DNA from: DASQPR01 sp963797675
Lineage (GTDB): Bacteria; Actinomycetota; Actinomycetes; Mycobacteriales; Micromonosporaceae
Direction of reading: 5' to 3'
NCBI GenBank assembly: GCA_963797675.1
Contig: CAWCQQ010000001.1
Location: 124,001 to 188,000 of the forward strand
Length of the DNA stretch: 64,000 nucleotides
Part shown: one piece after another, positions 57,548 to 64,000 of the stretch
How positions within the stretch are numbered: position 1 is the stretch's first letter
Layout: each line of letters opens with the position of its first letter
Made by a program: the position numbers and the translations under genes
Notes under the pieces: generated by a model
Databases searched by the model: none
What the model was told of the DNA's origin: nothing
What the model saw: the letters and a program-made list of their open reading frames with translations, nothing else

Positions 57548-57783
57548 GCCGGCGACGATACGCCGCCCGCGCAGCGAACAAAGTTTGATAGCCACGCAAC
57601 CCACGTTCCGGCGGCAGCGTGTTAGTCGCGGACGGCAACCGGCCGGCGGTCGCTGGCAAGGGAGGCGGCATGGCAGATCACGGCCTTGCCACCGCTCCAC
57701 GGGGACTTGCCGGCGCCGTCGCACCGGTCCGCGTCCGGTCACCGGCGACCGCTACAGTGGGCAACTCGCAAGCAGATCTGAGA

Positions 57784-58314
57784 ATGGCTGCCACTGACAT
57801 GGACTTCGCGGACTTCTACGCCGCTACGTTCCATAGCCTGTGCCTGCAGCTGTATGTCTACACCGGCGACCTGGCCACGGCGCAGGACATGGTGCAAGAG
57901 GCGTTCTGCCGGGCGTTGCCGCGTTGGTCCACATTGTGTACGTACGACGATCCGGCCGCCTGGATCCGCAAGGTCGCCTGGAATCTGGCCACCAGCCGCT
58001 GGCGGCAGTTGCGGAAGTTTGCCGGTCTCACGCATCTGCGCGACGGTGTGGTCGAGGCGCCCGGTGTCGAGCGCATCGACTTGATGAACGCGCTCGCGTC
58101 CCTCCCACCGCGTCAGCGCCAAGCGGTCGTGCTGCACTATCTCGCGGATGCGTCGATTGCTGAGATCGCCGTAGTCACCGGTACGTCCGAGGGCACGATT
58201 AAGTCCTGGCTGCACCGGGCGCGTGCGTCCCTCGCCGGGCAGTTGACCGGCGATGGCGAGACCGGATCGGGTCGGACCTCGCCGGCGGACCGGAAGGGGG
58301 TGCGCAATGTCTGA
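57784..58314 (+). CDS. ECF sigma factor, SigE family
   Basis: The 176-residue protein has region 2 (FADFYAATFHSLCLQLYVYTGDLATAQDMVQEAFCRALPRW, WIRKVAWNLATSRWR) and region 4 (ASLPPRQRQAVVLHYLADASIAEIAVVTGTSEGTIKSWLHRAR). It is translationally coupled to the next membrane protein by an 8-nt overlap. ATG 57784 is used, with ATG 57799 also possible. Confidence 0.88.
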   Translation: MAATDMDFADFYAATFHSLCLQLYVYTGDLATAQDMVQEAFCRALPRWSTLCTYDDPAAWIRKVAWNLATSRWRQLRKFAGLTHLRDGVVEAPGVERIDLMNALASLPPRQRQAVVLHYLADASIAEIAVVTGTSEGTIKSWLHRARASLAGQLTGDGETGSGRTSPADRKGVRNV

Positions 58315-59062
58315 GCAACCGGATCCGTTGCGATCCGCCTTCGACGAGATCCGCGCGTCCGTACTTCCGTCGATGCGGCCTCCGGGAGTCGACCGGGTCA
58401 CGGAAACCGTACGGCGTCGGCGTAACGTCCGGTCCGCAGTCGCGGCGATCGCCGTCGTACTGCTGGTGGGGACCGGATTCTGGATCGGTGGCGCCCGGAT
58501 CGGCAAGACCGGTACGCCCGGCACTGCGCCGACAATGGCGTCCGCGGATGCCAGTGCGAGCGTCAGTCCGTCGCCGGAGAGCTCCATCGTCGCCGGCCAG
58601 CCCCCGCCCCGTCGTCCATCGACCACGCCGACTACCGCGAAGAAGGCGGCGTGCGTGACCGACGGCGTCTCCGTATGGGACACGGGTCAGTACCAGGTGG
58701 AGTTTTCGTCCGTCACCAATCGGCAGACTCCGCCGTGTGCCGGGTACAAGTTGACGATCTACTGGGCGACGTACAAGAAAAATCCGGACGGGTCTGGCCG
58801 TCTGTACGCGTCCGGCACGACGTACCTGGATCTCGCTCACATGTACCGTACGGTCCACGTGAGTGCGCCGGCCGACTGCGGCACCGTCTTCATCGGACAC
58901 AACTGGTCGTCGACACCATCGACGCTGTCCGCCTATGTCATGGGTGACACGTTTAATCCGTCGCCCAGCCAACCGTTCTGGGACCACAAACACGACCAGG
59001 GCGGCCTCAACTTCGACATCCCACTGCCGTGCGCACCGCCCGTGACTGCCTCACCCAGTTGA
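58307..59062 (+). CDS. Single-pass membrane partner of the first ECF sigma factor
   Basis: The 251-residue protein has a short basic cytoplasmic part with FDEIRASVLPSMRPPGVDRVTETVRRRR, one helix (SAVAAIAVVLLVGTGFWIGG), a Pro/Ser/Thr linker and an extracytoplasmic domain with four Cys (ACVTD, PCAGY, DCGTV, PCAPP). By position and topology it is a candidate anti-sigma factor or stress sensor. No zinc anti-sigma motif is present. Confidence 0.65.
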   Translation: MSEQPDPLRSAFDEIRASVLPSMRPPGVDRVTETVRRRRNVRSAVAAIAVVLLVGTGFWIGGARIGKTGTPGTAPTMASADASASVSPSPESSIVAGQPPPRRPSTTPTTAKKAACVTDGVSVWDTGQYQVEFSSVTNRQTPPCAGYKLTIYWATYKKNPDGSGRLYASGTTYLDLAHMYRTVHVSAPADCGTVFIGHNWSSTPSTLSAYVMGDTFNPSPSQPFWDHKHDQGGLNFDIPLPCAPPVTASPS

Positions 59063-59130
59063 GACACCCGGACGGGCAGCTCGCCGCGTATGTTCCAGCA
59101 GGCGCGTGAACGGAACCGGAGGGTCGCTGG

Positions 59131-59637
59131 GTGTCGGGAAAGCAGGGTTTCGACGAGTTCGTTGCCACCCGATCCGTGCGGCTGATGCGTACGGCCCGGC
59201 TGCTGACCCGCAACTGGGCCACTGCGGAGGATCTGGTCCAGGACGCCATGACGAAGGCATGGTTTGCCTGGTCTCGGGTGGAAGGCGATCCGGAGGCGTA
59301 CGTCCGTCGGATCATCGTGACGACGTATATCTCGCACTCCCGGCGGCTGTGGCGCAACGAGCTGCCCTCGGACGATCTGCCGGAACACGCCGGTGCCGAT
59401 CCGTACGGCCGTTCCGACAGCCGATTGACGATGCTGGACGCGCTCGATCGCCTGCCTCCGCGCCAACGAGCGGTCATCGTCCTGCGCTACTACGAAGATC
59501 TGTCGGATACCCAGATTTCGGCCGTCATGCACTGCTCGGTCGGCACCGTGAAGAGCCAGGCCGCGAAGGCGTTGGCCAAGCTTCGGGTGGACGACTCGCT
59601 GACCGACGGCACCGACATAACGAGGAGCACGGCATGA
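59131..59637 (+). CDS. ECF sigma factor, SigE family (second)
   Basis: The 168-residue protein has region 2 (FDEFVATRSVRLMRTARLLTRNWATAEDLVQDAMTKAW, EAYVRRIIVTTYISHSRR) and region 4 (LDRLPPRQRAVIVLRYYEDLSDTQISAVMHCSVGTVKSQAAKAL), a typical SigE-type (ECF41-unrelated) protein. GGAGGG precedes GTG 59131 by 7 nt. The stop overlaps the next gene by ATGA. Confidence 0.9.
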   Translation: MSGKQGFDEFVATRSVRLMRTARLLTRNWATAEDLVQDAMTKAWFAWSRVEGDPEAYVRRIIVTTYISHSRRLWRNELPSDDLPEHAGADPYGRSDSRLTMLDALDRLPPRQRAVIVLRYYEDLSDTQISAVMHCSVGTVKSQAAKALAKLRVDDSLTDGTDITRSTA

Positions 59638-60635
59638 CCGCTTCACGGGATGAGTTGGTGGCGCTGCTCCACGATTACGCCGACGTTGAGCCGCCGTACC
59701 CGCTGGCGATACGCGACGGGATCGCCCGGCGCGTTCGACGCGGTCACCGGCGTCGGGCAGCGCTTGCCGGCGCGCTCGCGGTCGTGCTGGGGATCGTCAC
59801 GATCGGAGTCATTCATGCCGCGAAGGGGCCGGACGTAGCGAAGCTTCCCGCACTTTCGTTACCGGCGCCCGTGTTCAGCCGTGAGGGCGTGACCTACCGC
59901 CGGGTGGCCGTGGTCTACCTCGACACGTCCCGCCGTCACTCGGCAACGGCGACCATCCCCGCCGGCAACACACCCGTCGCGGTGTACGCGTCCTGCAAGC
60001 TCGCCCGCCCGCACAGCACCGACGTGTCCGCGGTCGCACTGGACACGGTGGCCGCCTATGCGGCGTCGGGAGGGCAGTTCAGCTGCACGAACCCGGAGTC
60101 TCTCGTCACACAGGTGGACCGCTCGGGACTGCCCGGCGCCGGCACCCGTCTGACGTTCACGGTGATGGACTCCTACGCCGACGGTCCGGCCGATGCACCG
60201 GCCGGATGGGCCTTCGGCATCTACATCGCTGCGGCATCCGGCCATCCGGCGCCACCGCCGGCCGCGCCGGCCTCCGTCACGTCGGCCGGATCGTCATACG
60301 CGCTGATCAGCACGTACAGCGGTTTCTGGCCCGATCAGCGGAGCGTGCTCATCACGATTCCCGCGGGGAAGCCGAGCGTGATCCTGTTCGAGTGCCCGGA
60401 GCCGCTTGCCGCCGTGCGGATCTGGCTGCCCACCACGGAGGACGGCGAGTTCATCAACGGAAACGTCCTGACCTGCGCCGCCCCCGATGGCGACACGACC
60501 GGTGCGATTGCCGAGTTGGGCCGGCAACGGCCGCCTGCCGCCAGCACACCCGAACCGGCGACGTTCACCCTCATCTTCGACCCGCTCGACCAATCACTCG
60601 CGGGAACGTGGGTCATCGGGGTTTATCAGCAATGA
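59634..60635 (+). CDS. Single-pass membrane partner of the second ECF sigma factor
   Basis: The 333-residue protein has a cytoplasmic N-terminus (MTASRDELVALLHDYADVEPPYPLAIRDGIARRVRRG), one helix (AALAGALAVVLGIVTIGVIHAA) and a large extracytoplasmic part that seems to hold two beta-rich repeats (TATIPAGNTPVAVYASCKL; LITIPAGKPSVILFECPE). It is a putative anti-sigma or sensor protein. Its start overlaps the sigma stop. Confidence 0.68.
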   Translation: MTASRDELVALLHDYADVEPPYPLAIRDGIARRVRRGHRRRAALAGALAVVLGIVTIGVIHAAKGPDVAKLPALSLPAPVFSREGVTYRRVAVVYLDTSRRHSATATIPAGNTPVAVYASCKLARPHSTDVSAVALDTVAAYAASGGQFSCTNPESLVTQVDRSGLPGAGTRLTFTVMDSYADGPADAPAGWAFGIYIAAASGHPAPPPAAPASVTSAGSSYALISTYSGFWPDQRSVLITIPAGKPSVILFECPEPLAAVRIWLPTTEDGEFINGNVLTCAAPDGDTTGAIAELGRQRPPAASTPEPATFTLIFDPLDQSLAGTWVIGVYQQ

Positions 60636-60975
60636 CCACCGGCTCAAGGCAGGCGATCCGCGCCGACAGGGCATCCAGCACCGGGATATGGACGGCATCC
60701 ACCGCGATGTCGAACGTCACGCGGCCGGATTCGCCTGCCGTCACGGTGAACGCGAAGAACGAGCAGCACTCCGACTCACGATCCGCGAGGTCGCGTACCC
60801 GGGCGTAAAGATCTTCAGGACCTTTAAGGTGTACGCGCAACCGGGTGGGCGCTGCGCGGGCCGCACGCTCGGCGGACGTCGCGAACAGCCGGTCGAACTC
60901 GGCCGACCGCAGCGGTCGCTCGGCGGTCGGCAACGTGCAGGAATCCGCGACCCAGGACGTGACGTCGTCTGTCAT
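60613..60975 (-). CDS. Small conserved hypothetical protein with ECCSFF motif
   Basis: The 120-residue protein begins MTDDVTSWVADSCTLPTAERPLRSAEFDRLFA and has VRDLADRESECCSFFAFTVTAG, a pattern I know from actinobacterial proteins found near metal- or thiol-related regulators, without known function. The Cys pair may bind metal. It overlaps the end of the previous gene by 23 nt on the opposite strand. Confidence 0.65.
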   Translation of the reverse strand: MTDDVTSWVADSCTLPTAERPLRSAEFDRLFATSAERAARAAPTRLRVHLKGPEDLYARVRDLADRESECCSFFAFTVTAGESGRVTFDIAVDAVHIPVLDALSARIACLEPVVIADKPR

Positions 60976-61003
60976 GCCGCCCAGCGTAATTCGGTTGCCG
61001 TGA

Positions 61004-62059
61004 GTGTCCACATGTCGGAACACTGCGGGAGTGACCACGCAGCTGAAGCCCCCGCAGCCCGACGACCTCGAGACGCTGGCCGCCTGGTACGACTTGATCG
61101 TCGCGTCCGACCGACACGGCATCCCGACGTTTCCGCTGGCGAGCCTCCCGCATCACACGCGCATGTTCACGCACCCGTGGCCCGGCCTCGATGCCGAGCA
61201 CGCGCTGCTCTGGGACGACGATGAACTCGTCGGCTATCTGTCGTGCTTCCTGCCGATGATCGAGAACCAGACGACGTTCCATATCGAGATCGCGATCCAC
61301 CCCGATCATCGCCGTCGAGGCTACGGCTCTCGGCTGCTTGCCGAGGCGTACGCGATCGGTCGCCGGCGCGGTCGCGAGCTGATGGAGTTCATGGTGCCCG
61401 TACCGATCGAAGGCGGCGGCCACGTGGACGGCGCCGTTGCCGCGTTCGCCGCTCGGCTGGGCGAGAAGCCGGCGTTGAGAACCGTACGTCGACAATGGAT
61501 CTCCGGTGCCGACGCGGATCACGCGGCGTTGGCGGCCGAGGCCTGGACACACGCCGACGGGTACGAGCTGCGTCAGTGGCGCGACCACGCGCCGGACAAT
61601 CTGGTCGACGGGATCGCGGCGCTGGAGACCCGGCTGATTCTGGACGCGCCCATGGGCGACCTGGTCGTCGAGAACGAGGTCTATGACGCCGATCGCATCC
61701 GTCAGTGGGAGGACGCCCGGATCGGTCGCGGTGCTCGCCTCTATACGACCGTCGCGATCCATACCGCCTCCGGCGAGGTCGCCGCGACCACGCTACTGAC
61801 GGTCGACGAGGACATCGACGACCACGCCTGGCAGCAGATCACGATCGTCGATCCGACGCACCGCGGCCATCGCCTCGGCCTCCTGGTCAAGGTCGCCAAC
61901 CAGGAGCAGCTGATGGCGAGCGAGCCGGGTGTCCGCGTCATCGACACATTCAACGCGGACTCGAACGAGTTCATGATCGCAGTGAACGAGAAGCTCGGAT
62001 TCCGGGCCTGTGAGGCGTGGGACTGTTACCAGATAGCGGTGCCGGCCGCGGCCGACTAG
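61004..62059 (+). CDS. Tandem GNAT-family acetyltransferase
   Basis: The 351-residue protein has two GNAT folds. The first contains EIAIHPDHRRRGYGSRLLAEAYAI (acetyl-CoA loop), the second ITIVDPTHRGHRLGLLVKVANQ and VNEKLGFRACEAWDCYQ. Mycothiol synthase has this two-domain layout, but the loop in the second domain here is less like it, so the substrate is open. GTG 61031 is an alternative start. The stop overlaps that of the DUF6886 gene by 4 nt. Confidence 0.85.
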   Translation: MSTCRNTAGVTTQLKPPQPDDLETLAAWYDLIVASDRHGIPTFPLASLPHHTRMFTHPWPGLDAEHALLWDDDELVGYLSCFLPMIENQTTFHIEIAIHPDHRRRGYGSRLLAEAYAIGRRRGRELMEFMVPVPIEGGGHVDGAVAAFAARLGEKPALRTVRRQWISGADADHAALAAEAWTHADGYELRQWRDHAPDNLVDGIAALETRLILDAPMGDLVVENEVYDADRIRQWEDARIGRGARLYTTVAIHTASGEVAATTLLTVDEDIDDHAWQQITIVDPTHRGHRLGLLVKVANQEQLMASEPGVRVIDTFNADSNEFMIAVNEKLGFRACEAWDCYQIAVPAAAD

Positions 62060-62580
62060 GCCAGCGTTTTCGAGTTACGCAGGCGGATGCCGCTGAACTG
62101 AACCGTTGACATGATGACCTCGTCCCACCACGGTTTGAGGTCGGTGACGAGCCGCAACTCGATGCCGGCCCGATCGTGCGCGTCGAGCAGATTGCCGACC
62201 GGCTCGGCCGGTCCGAGTGGCGTGACCTCGGTTTCGCACACGTACGCGGCGTCGCCGAACGGCCGGAACAGAGCGGCATCGAAGCGGTAGGCGTACAGGT
62301 CGACGGCCAGCATCTGTGGCAGCCAGCCGTACTCGATCGAGTGCACCCGGGGCGTACCCGGGCCGAGCAGGCGTACCGCGTCCTCGGGCGTCGTGTCGGC
62401 ATCGGCCCAGCCCATCGTCCGGGGACACTGCCGCGGAAACCAGTAGGCCGGCGCGAGAGCGGCGTCGACCGCCCACACATACGGGTCGGCCTGTCGCGCG
62501 GTCGGCGCCACATGCGGCGCGAATCGGGTGATCGTCGGATCTTCGGAGAAATGCAGGACCTCGCCGGACTCTGGACGCAT
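62056..62580 (-). CDS. DUF6886 family protein
   Basis: The 174-residue protein contains LHFSEDPTITRFAPHV, YVWAVDAALAPAYWFPRQCPRTMGWADADTTPEDAVRLLG and HSIEYGWLPQML, the motif set of the DUF6886 family. Function unknown. The His-Phe-Ser start resembles ADP-ribosyltransferase-like folds in pattern only. Confidence 0.8.
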   Translation of the reverse strand: MRPESGEVLHFSEDPTITRFAPHVAPTARQADPYVWAVDAALAPAYWFPRQCPRTMGWADADTTPEDAVRLLGPGTPRVHSIEYGWLPQMLAVDLYAYRFDAALFRPFGDAAYVCETEVTPLGPAEPVGNLLDAHDRAGIELRLVTDLKPWWDEVIMSTVQFSGIRLRNSKTLA

Positions 62581-62600
62581 CCGATTATTTAAGCTTGCGT

Positions 62601-63146
62601 ATGACGTTCGGCAAACTGATTACCGTTCCGGCCCGCTCCCGCAAGGATCTGCTGGCCGCGCCGGTCTACGACGCGCTGGAATCCTGGAGTCGCGGCGACG
62701 AGGCACTGGTCGCCGCGATCGATCCCGAACTCGCCGATACGGCCGCGTTCTGCGCCGCTTACGACGTCGGGCTCGACATCAGCGCGAACTGCGTCGTCAT
62801 CGCCGGCAAGCGCGAAGGCGAGGTCAGATTCGCGGCGTGCATGGTGCTCGCGACCACGCGGGCCGACGTCAACGGCGTGGTCCGCCGTGCGCTCGACGTC
62901 CGCAAGGCCAGTTTCGCGCCGATGGACGTCGCGGTCAGCGAGAGTGGCATGGAGTACGGCGGGATCACGCCGATCGGGCTGCCCGCGGCATGGCCGATCC
63001 TGGTGGATGCCGCGGTCGCCGCGACGCCGTACGTGATCGTCGGCGCCGGCGTACGGCACGCCAAACTGCTGCTGCCGGGCGCCGCACTCGCCGACCTGCC
63101 GAACGCGGTGGTCGTGGAGAATCTGGGCATACCGGCAGCAGCGTGA
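62601..63146 (+). CDS. YbaK/EbsC-type aminoacyl-tRNA deacylase-like protein
   Basis: The 181-residue protein has the YbaK editing domain with KREGEVRFAACMVLATTRADVNGVVRRALDVRKASFAPMD and the hallmark GGITPIGLP loop. Such proteins hydrolyse mischarged tRNA (for example Cys-tRNA-Pro). ATG 62601 is chosen. It ends just before a parS-like site. Confidence 0.85.
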   Translation: MTFGKLITVPARSRKDLLAAPVYDALESWSRGDEALVAAIDPELADTAAFCAAYDVGLDISANCVVIAGKREGEVRFAACMVLATTRADVNGVVRRALDVRKASFAPMDVAVSESGMEYGGITPIGLPAAWPILVDAAVAATPYVIVGAGVRHAKLLLPGAALADLPNAVVVENLGIPAAA

Positions 63147-63162
63147 TGTTTCACGTGAATCC
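63147..63162. promoter_or_regulatory. Degenerate parS-like site
   Basis: TGTTTCACGTGAATCC matches parS at 13 of 16 positions, including the central TTTCACGTGAA. It lies exactly in the short gap between the convergent ybaK and dsbA genes, about 20 kb from oriC on the right arm. Confidence 0.55.
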
Positions 63163-63164
63163 AG

Positions 63165-63889
63165 CTAGACGGCGCAGCTCTCGTCGTCGCAGGTCTCGCC
63201 CGGTGCGCCGACCGATACAAGCGTGACGGGCGCCTCGCGGCGCGCGACTTCCTGAAGCGTCTGCACGCAGCACGTCCGGGTCCTGGGCGCCGGAGACGGC
63301 GTACTTGCCGGCGAAGACGAACGTCGGCACGCTGCTGATCCCGAGCTGGTGTGCGGCGTCGATCTCGGCCTGCACTTCGGCGACGCCTTCGTCGGATGCC
63401 AGGAACGCGCGTACCGCTGCTTCGTTCAAACCGGTCTCAACCGCGACGGCGGTGAGCACATCGACCGACCCGATGTCCTGCCCGTCCGTGAAGTGCGCCT
63501 TGTGCAGCGCCTCGGCCAGAACCGGCCCGCGCTCGTCGCCGGCGAACCACATCAGGCGGTGCGCGTCGAACGTGTTCGCGATGATCGCGCGGTCCGAAGT
63601 CCATCTCGATGCCGTCCGCAGCCGCGACCGAGGTGGTGTGATCGGTCATCTGCTTCGCGCGAGCCGCGCCGCCGAACTTCGGGCCGAGCCAGTCGATCAA
63701 CGGACGGCCGTCGCGCGGCGTCGTCGGATCGAGCTGGAAGGGGCGGTAGTGCAGGGTCACGTCACCGTCGTAGCGCTCCAACGCAGCCTCGAGCCTGCGT
63801 TTGCCGATGTAGCACCACGGGCAGACCACGTCGGAGTAAATATCAATATCCACATCAGCGTCAACGCCATCCGGTGGCGATACATTCAC
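63165..63889 (-). CDS. DsbA-family oxidoreductase (FrnE-like), two frame breaks
   Basis: A thioredoxin-fold protein with CPWC at residues 23-26 (IYSDVVCPWCYIGKRRLE), a long helical insert (ALHKAHFTDGQDIGSVDVL) and GISSVPTFVFAGKYAVSGAQ with the cis-Pro. The C-terminus ends in GETCDDESCAV with a second Cys pair. Single extra bases at about 63595 (joining EMDF to DRAIIANTFDAHRL) and 63267 (joining PDVL to VQTLQEVA) break the frame. No signal peptide, so it is cytoplasmic, as for FrnE-type thiol oxidoreductases. Confidence 0.88.
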
Positions 63890-63904
63890 CGGTGTGGCGC
63901 TGCG

Positions 63905-64000
63905 TCACACCTGCTCGCGGACCTGACGCTGAAGGCGGGCCAGAATCGCGGTTCCGCCGCGTACGCGCAGAGGGCTGATCGCGGTGGCGAGCCCCATCCG
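63905..64000 (-). CDS. C-terminus of an unidentified protein (partial)
   Basis: An open frame enters from the right edge and stops with TGA at 63905; the last residues are RVRGGTAILARLQRQVREQV. The codon use is like that of the neighbours. Thirty-one residues are too few to identify the family. Confidence 0.4.
   Translation of the reverse strand, partial: RMGLATAISPLRVRGGTAILARLQRQVREQV

Noticed and set aside
54085..57600. Prophage or integrative element inserted at tRNA-Ala
   Set aside because: No integrase, transposase, phage gene or duplicated tRNA end was found.

Overview
The window is GC-rich DNA from an actinobacterium (class Actinomycetia). The gene order matches the ancestral actinobacterial origin region as I know it from Streptomyces: dnaB-rplI-rpsR-ssb-rpsF-ponA-DUF5318-padR-ino1, then pcnB-murJ-pseudokinase-sigM-rsmA-trxB-trxA-cwlM-aminotransferase-ddl-parB-parA-rsmG-jag-yidC-yidD-rnpA-rpmH-dnaA, oriC, dnaN-recF-dciA-gyrB-gyrA-DUF3566-tRNA-Ile-DLW39-tRNA-Ala. 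Inositol-1-phosphate synthase, a MurJ/CwlM/PASTA-free pseudokinase set and an actinobacterial GyrA intein fit this. I cannot name a genus from the sequence alone.

Layout. 0-12.5 kb: replication and translation genes on the minus strand (start of dnaB, rplI, rpsR, ssb, rpsF), a secreted protein, endonuclease IV, a GT87 mannosyltransferase-like protein, a bifunctional penicillin-binding protein with two FN3 domains, DUF5318, and PadR plus inositol-phosphate synthase. 12.5-18.6 kb: Ogt-type DNA repair, an NfeD/flotillin pair, an MFS transporter, and a flavin electron-transfer pair (ferric-reductase-like plus FMN-binding). 18.6-30 kb: tRNA CCA-adding enzyme, MurJ, a HerA-like ATPase, a pseudokinase, SigM with its anti-sigma factor, the thioredoxin system and CwlM. 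30-34.5 kb: acetyltransferase, aminotransferase, D-Ala-D-Ala-ligase-like enzyme, HIT protein. 34.5-43 kb: ParAB with four parS sites, RsmG, Jag, YidC, YidD, RnpA, L34, DnaA and oriC. 43-54 kb: DnaN, RecF, DciA, GyrB, GyrA with a full-length intein, DUF3566 protein and two tRNAs. 54-64 kb: a more accessory region with a serine hydrolase, a PadR/membrane-protein pair, a nucleotidyltransferase, two consecutive ECF-sigma/membrane-partner modules, a tandem-GNAT protein, DUF6886, YbaK and a DsbA-family oxidoreductase.

Genes left of oriC are mostly on the minus strand and genes right of it on the plus strand, so most are co-directional with replication. DnaA boxes lie not only in oriC and in front of dnaA but also between gyrB and gyrA, between parB and the HIT gene next to two parS sites, and upstream of dnaB. 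These link initiation, supercoiling, segregation and helicase supply.

A striking feature is the number of single-base frame breaks. I count about 19 in 15 genes, including dnaA, dnaN, rnpA, rsmG, trxA, trxB and cwlM, and about 17 of them are repaired by removing one base. They are clustered at 18-44 kb and at 63 kb, while ponA, murJ, gyrB and gyrA are intact. Sequencing or assembly insertions are the likely cause, and the affected genes are annotated here as functional genes with a frame break. I could not run searches, so family names rest on recognised motifs and synteny.
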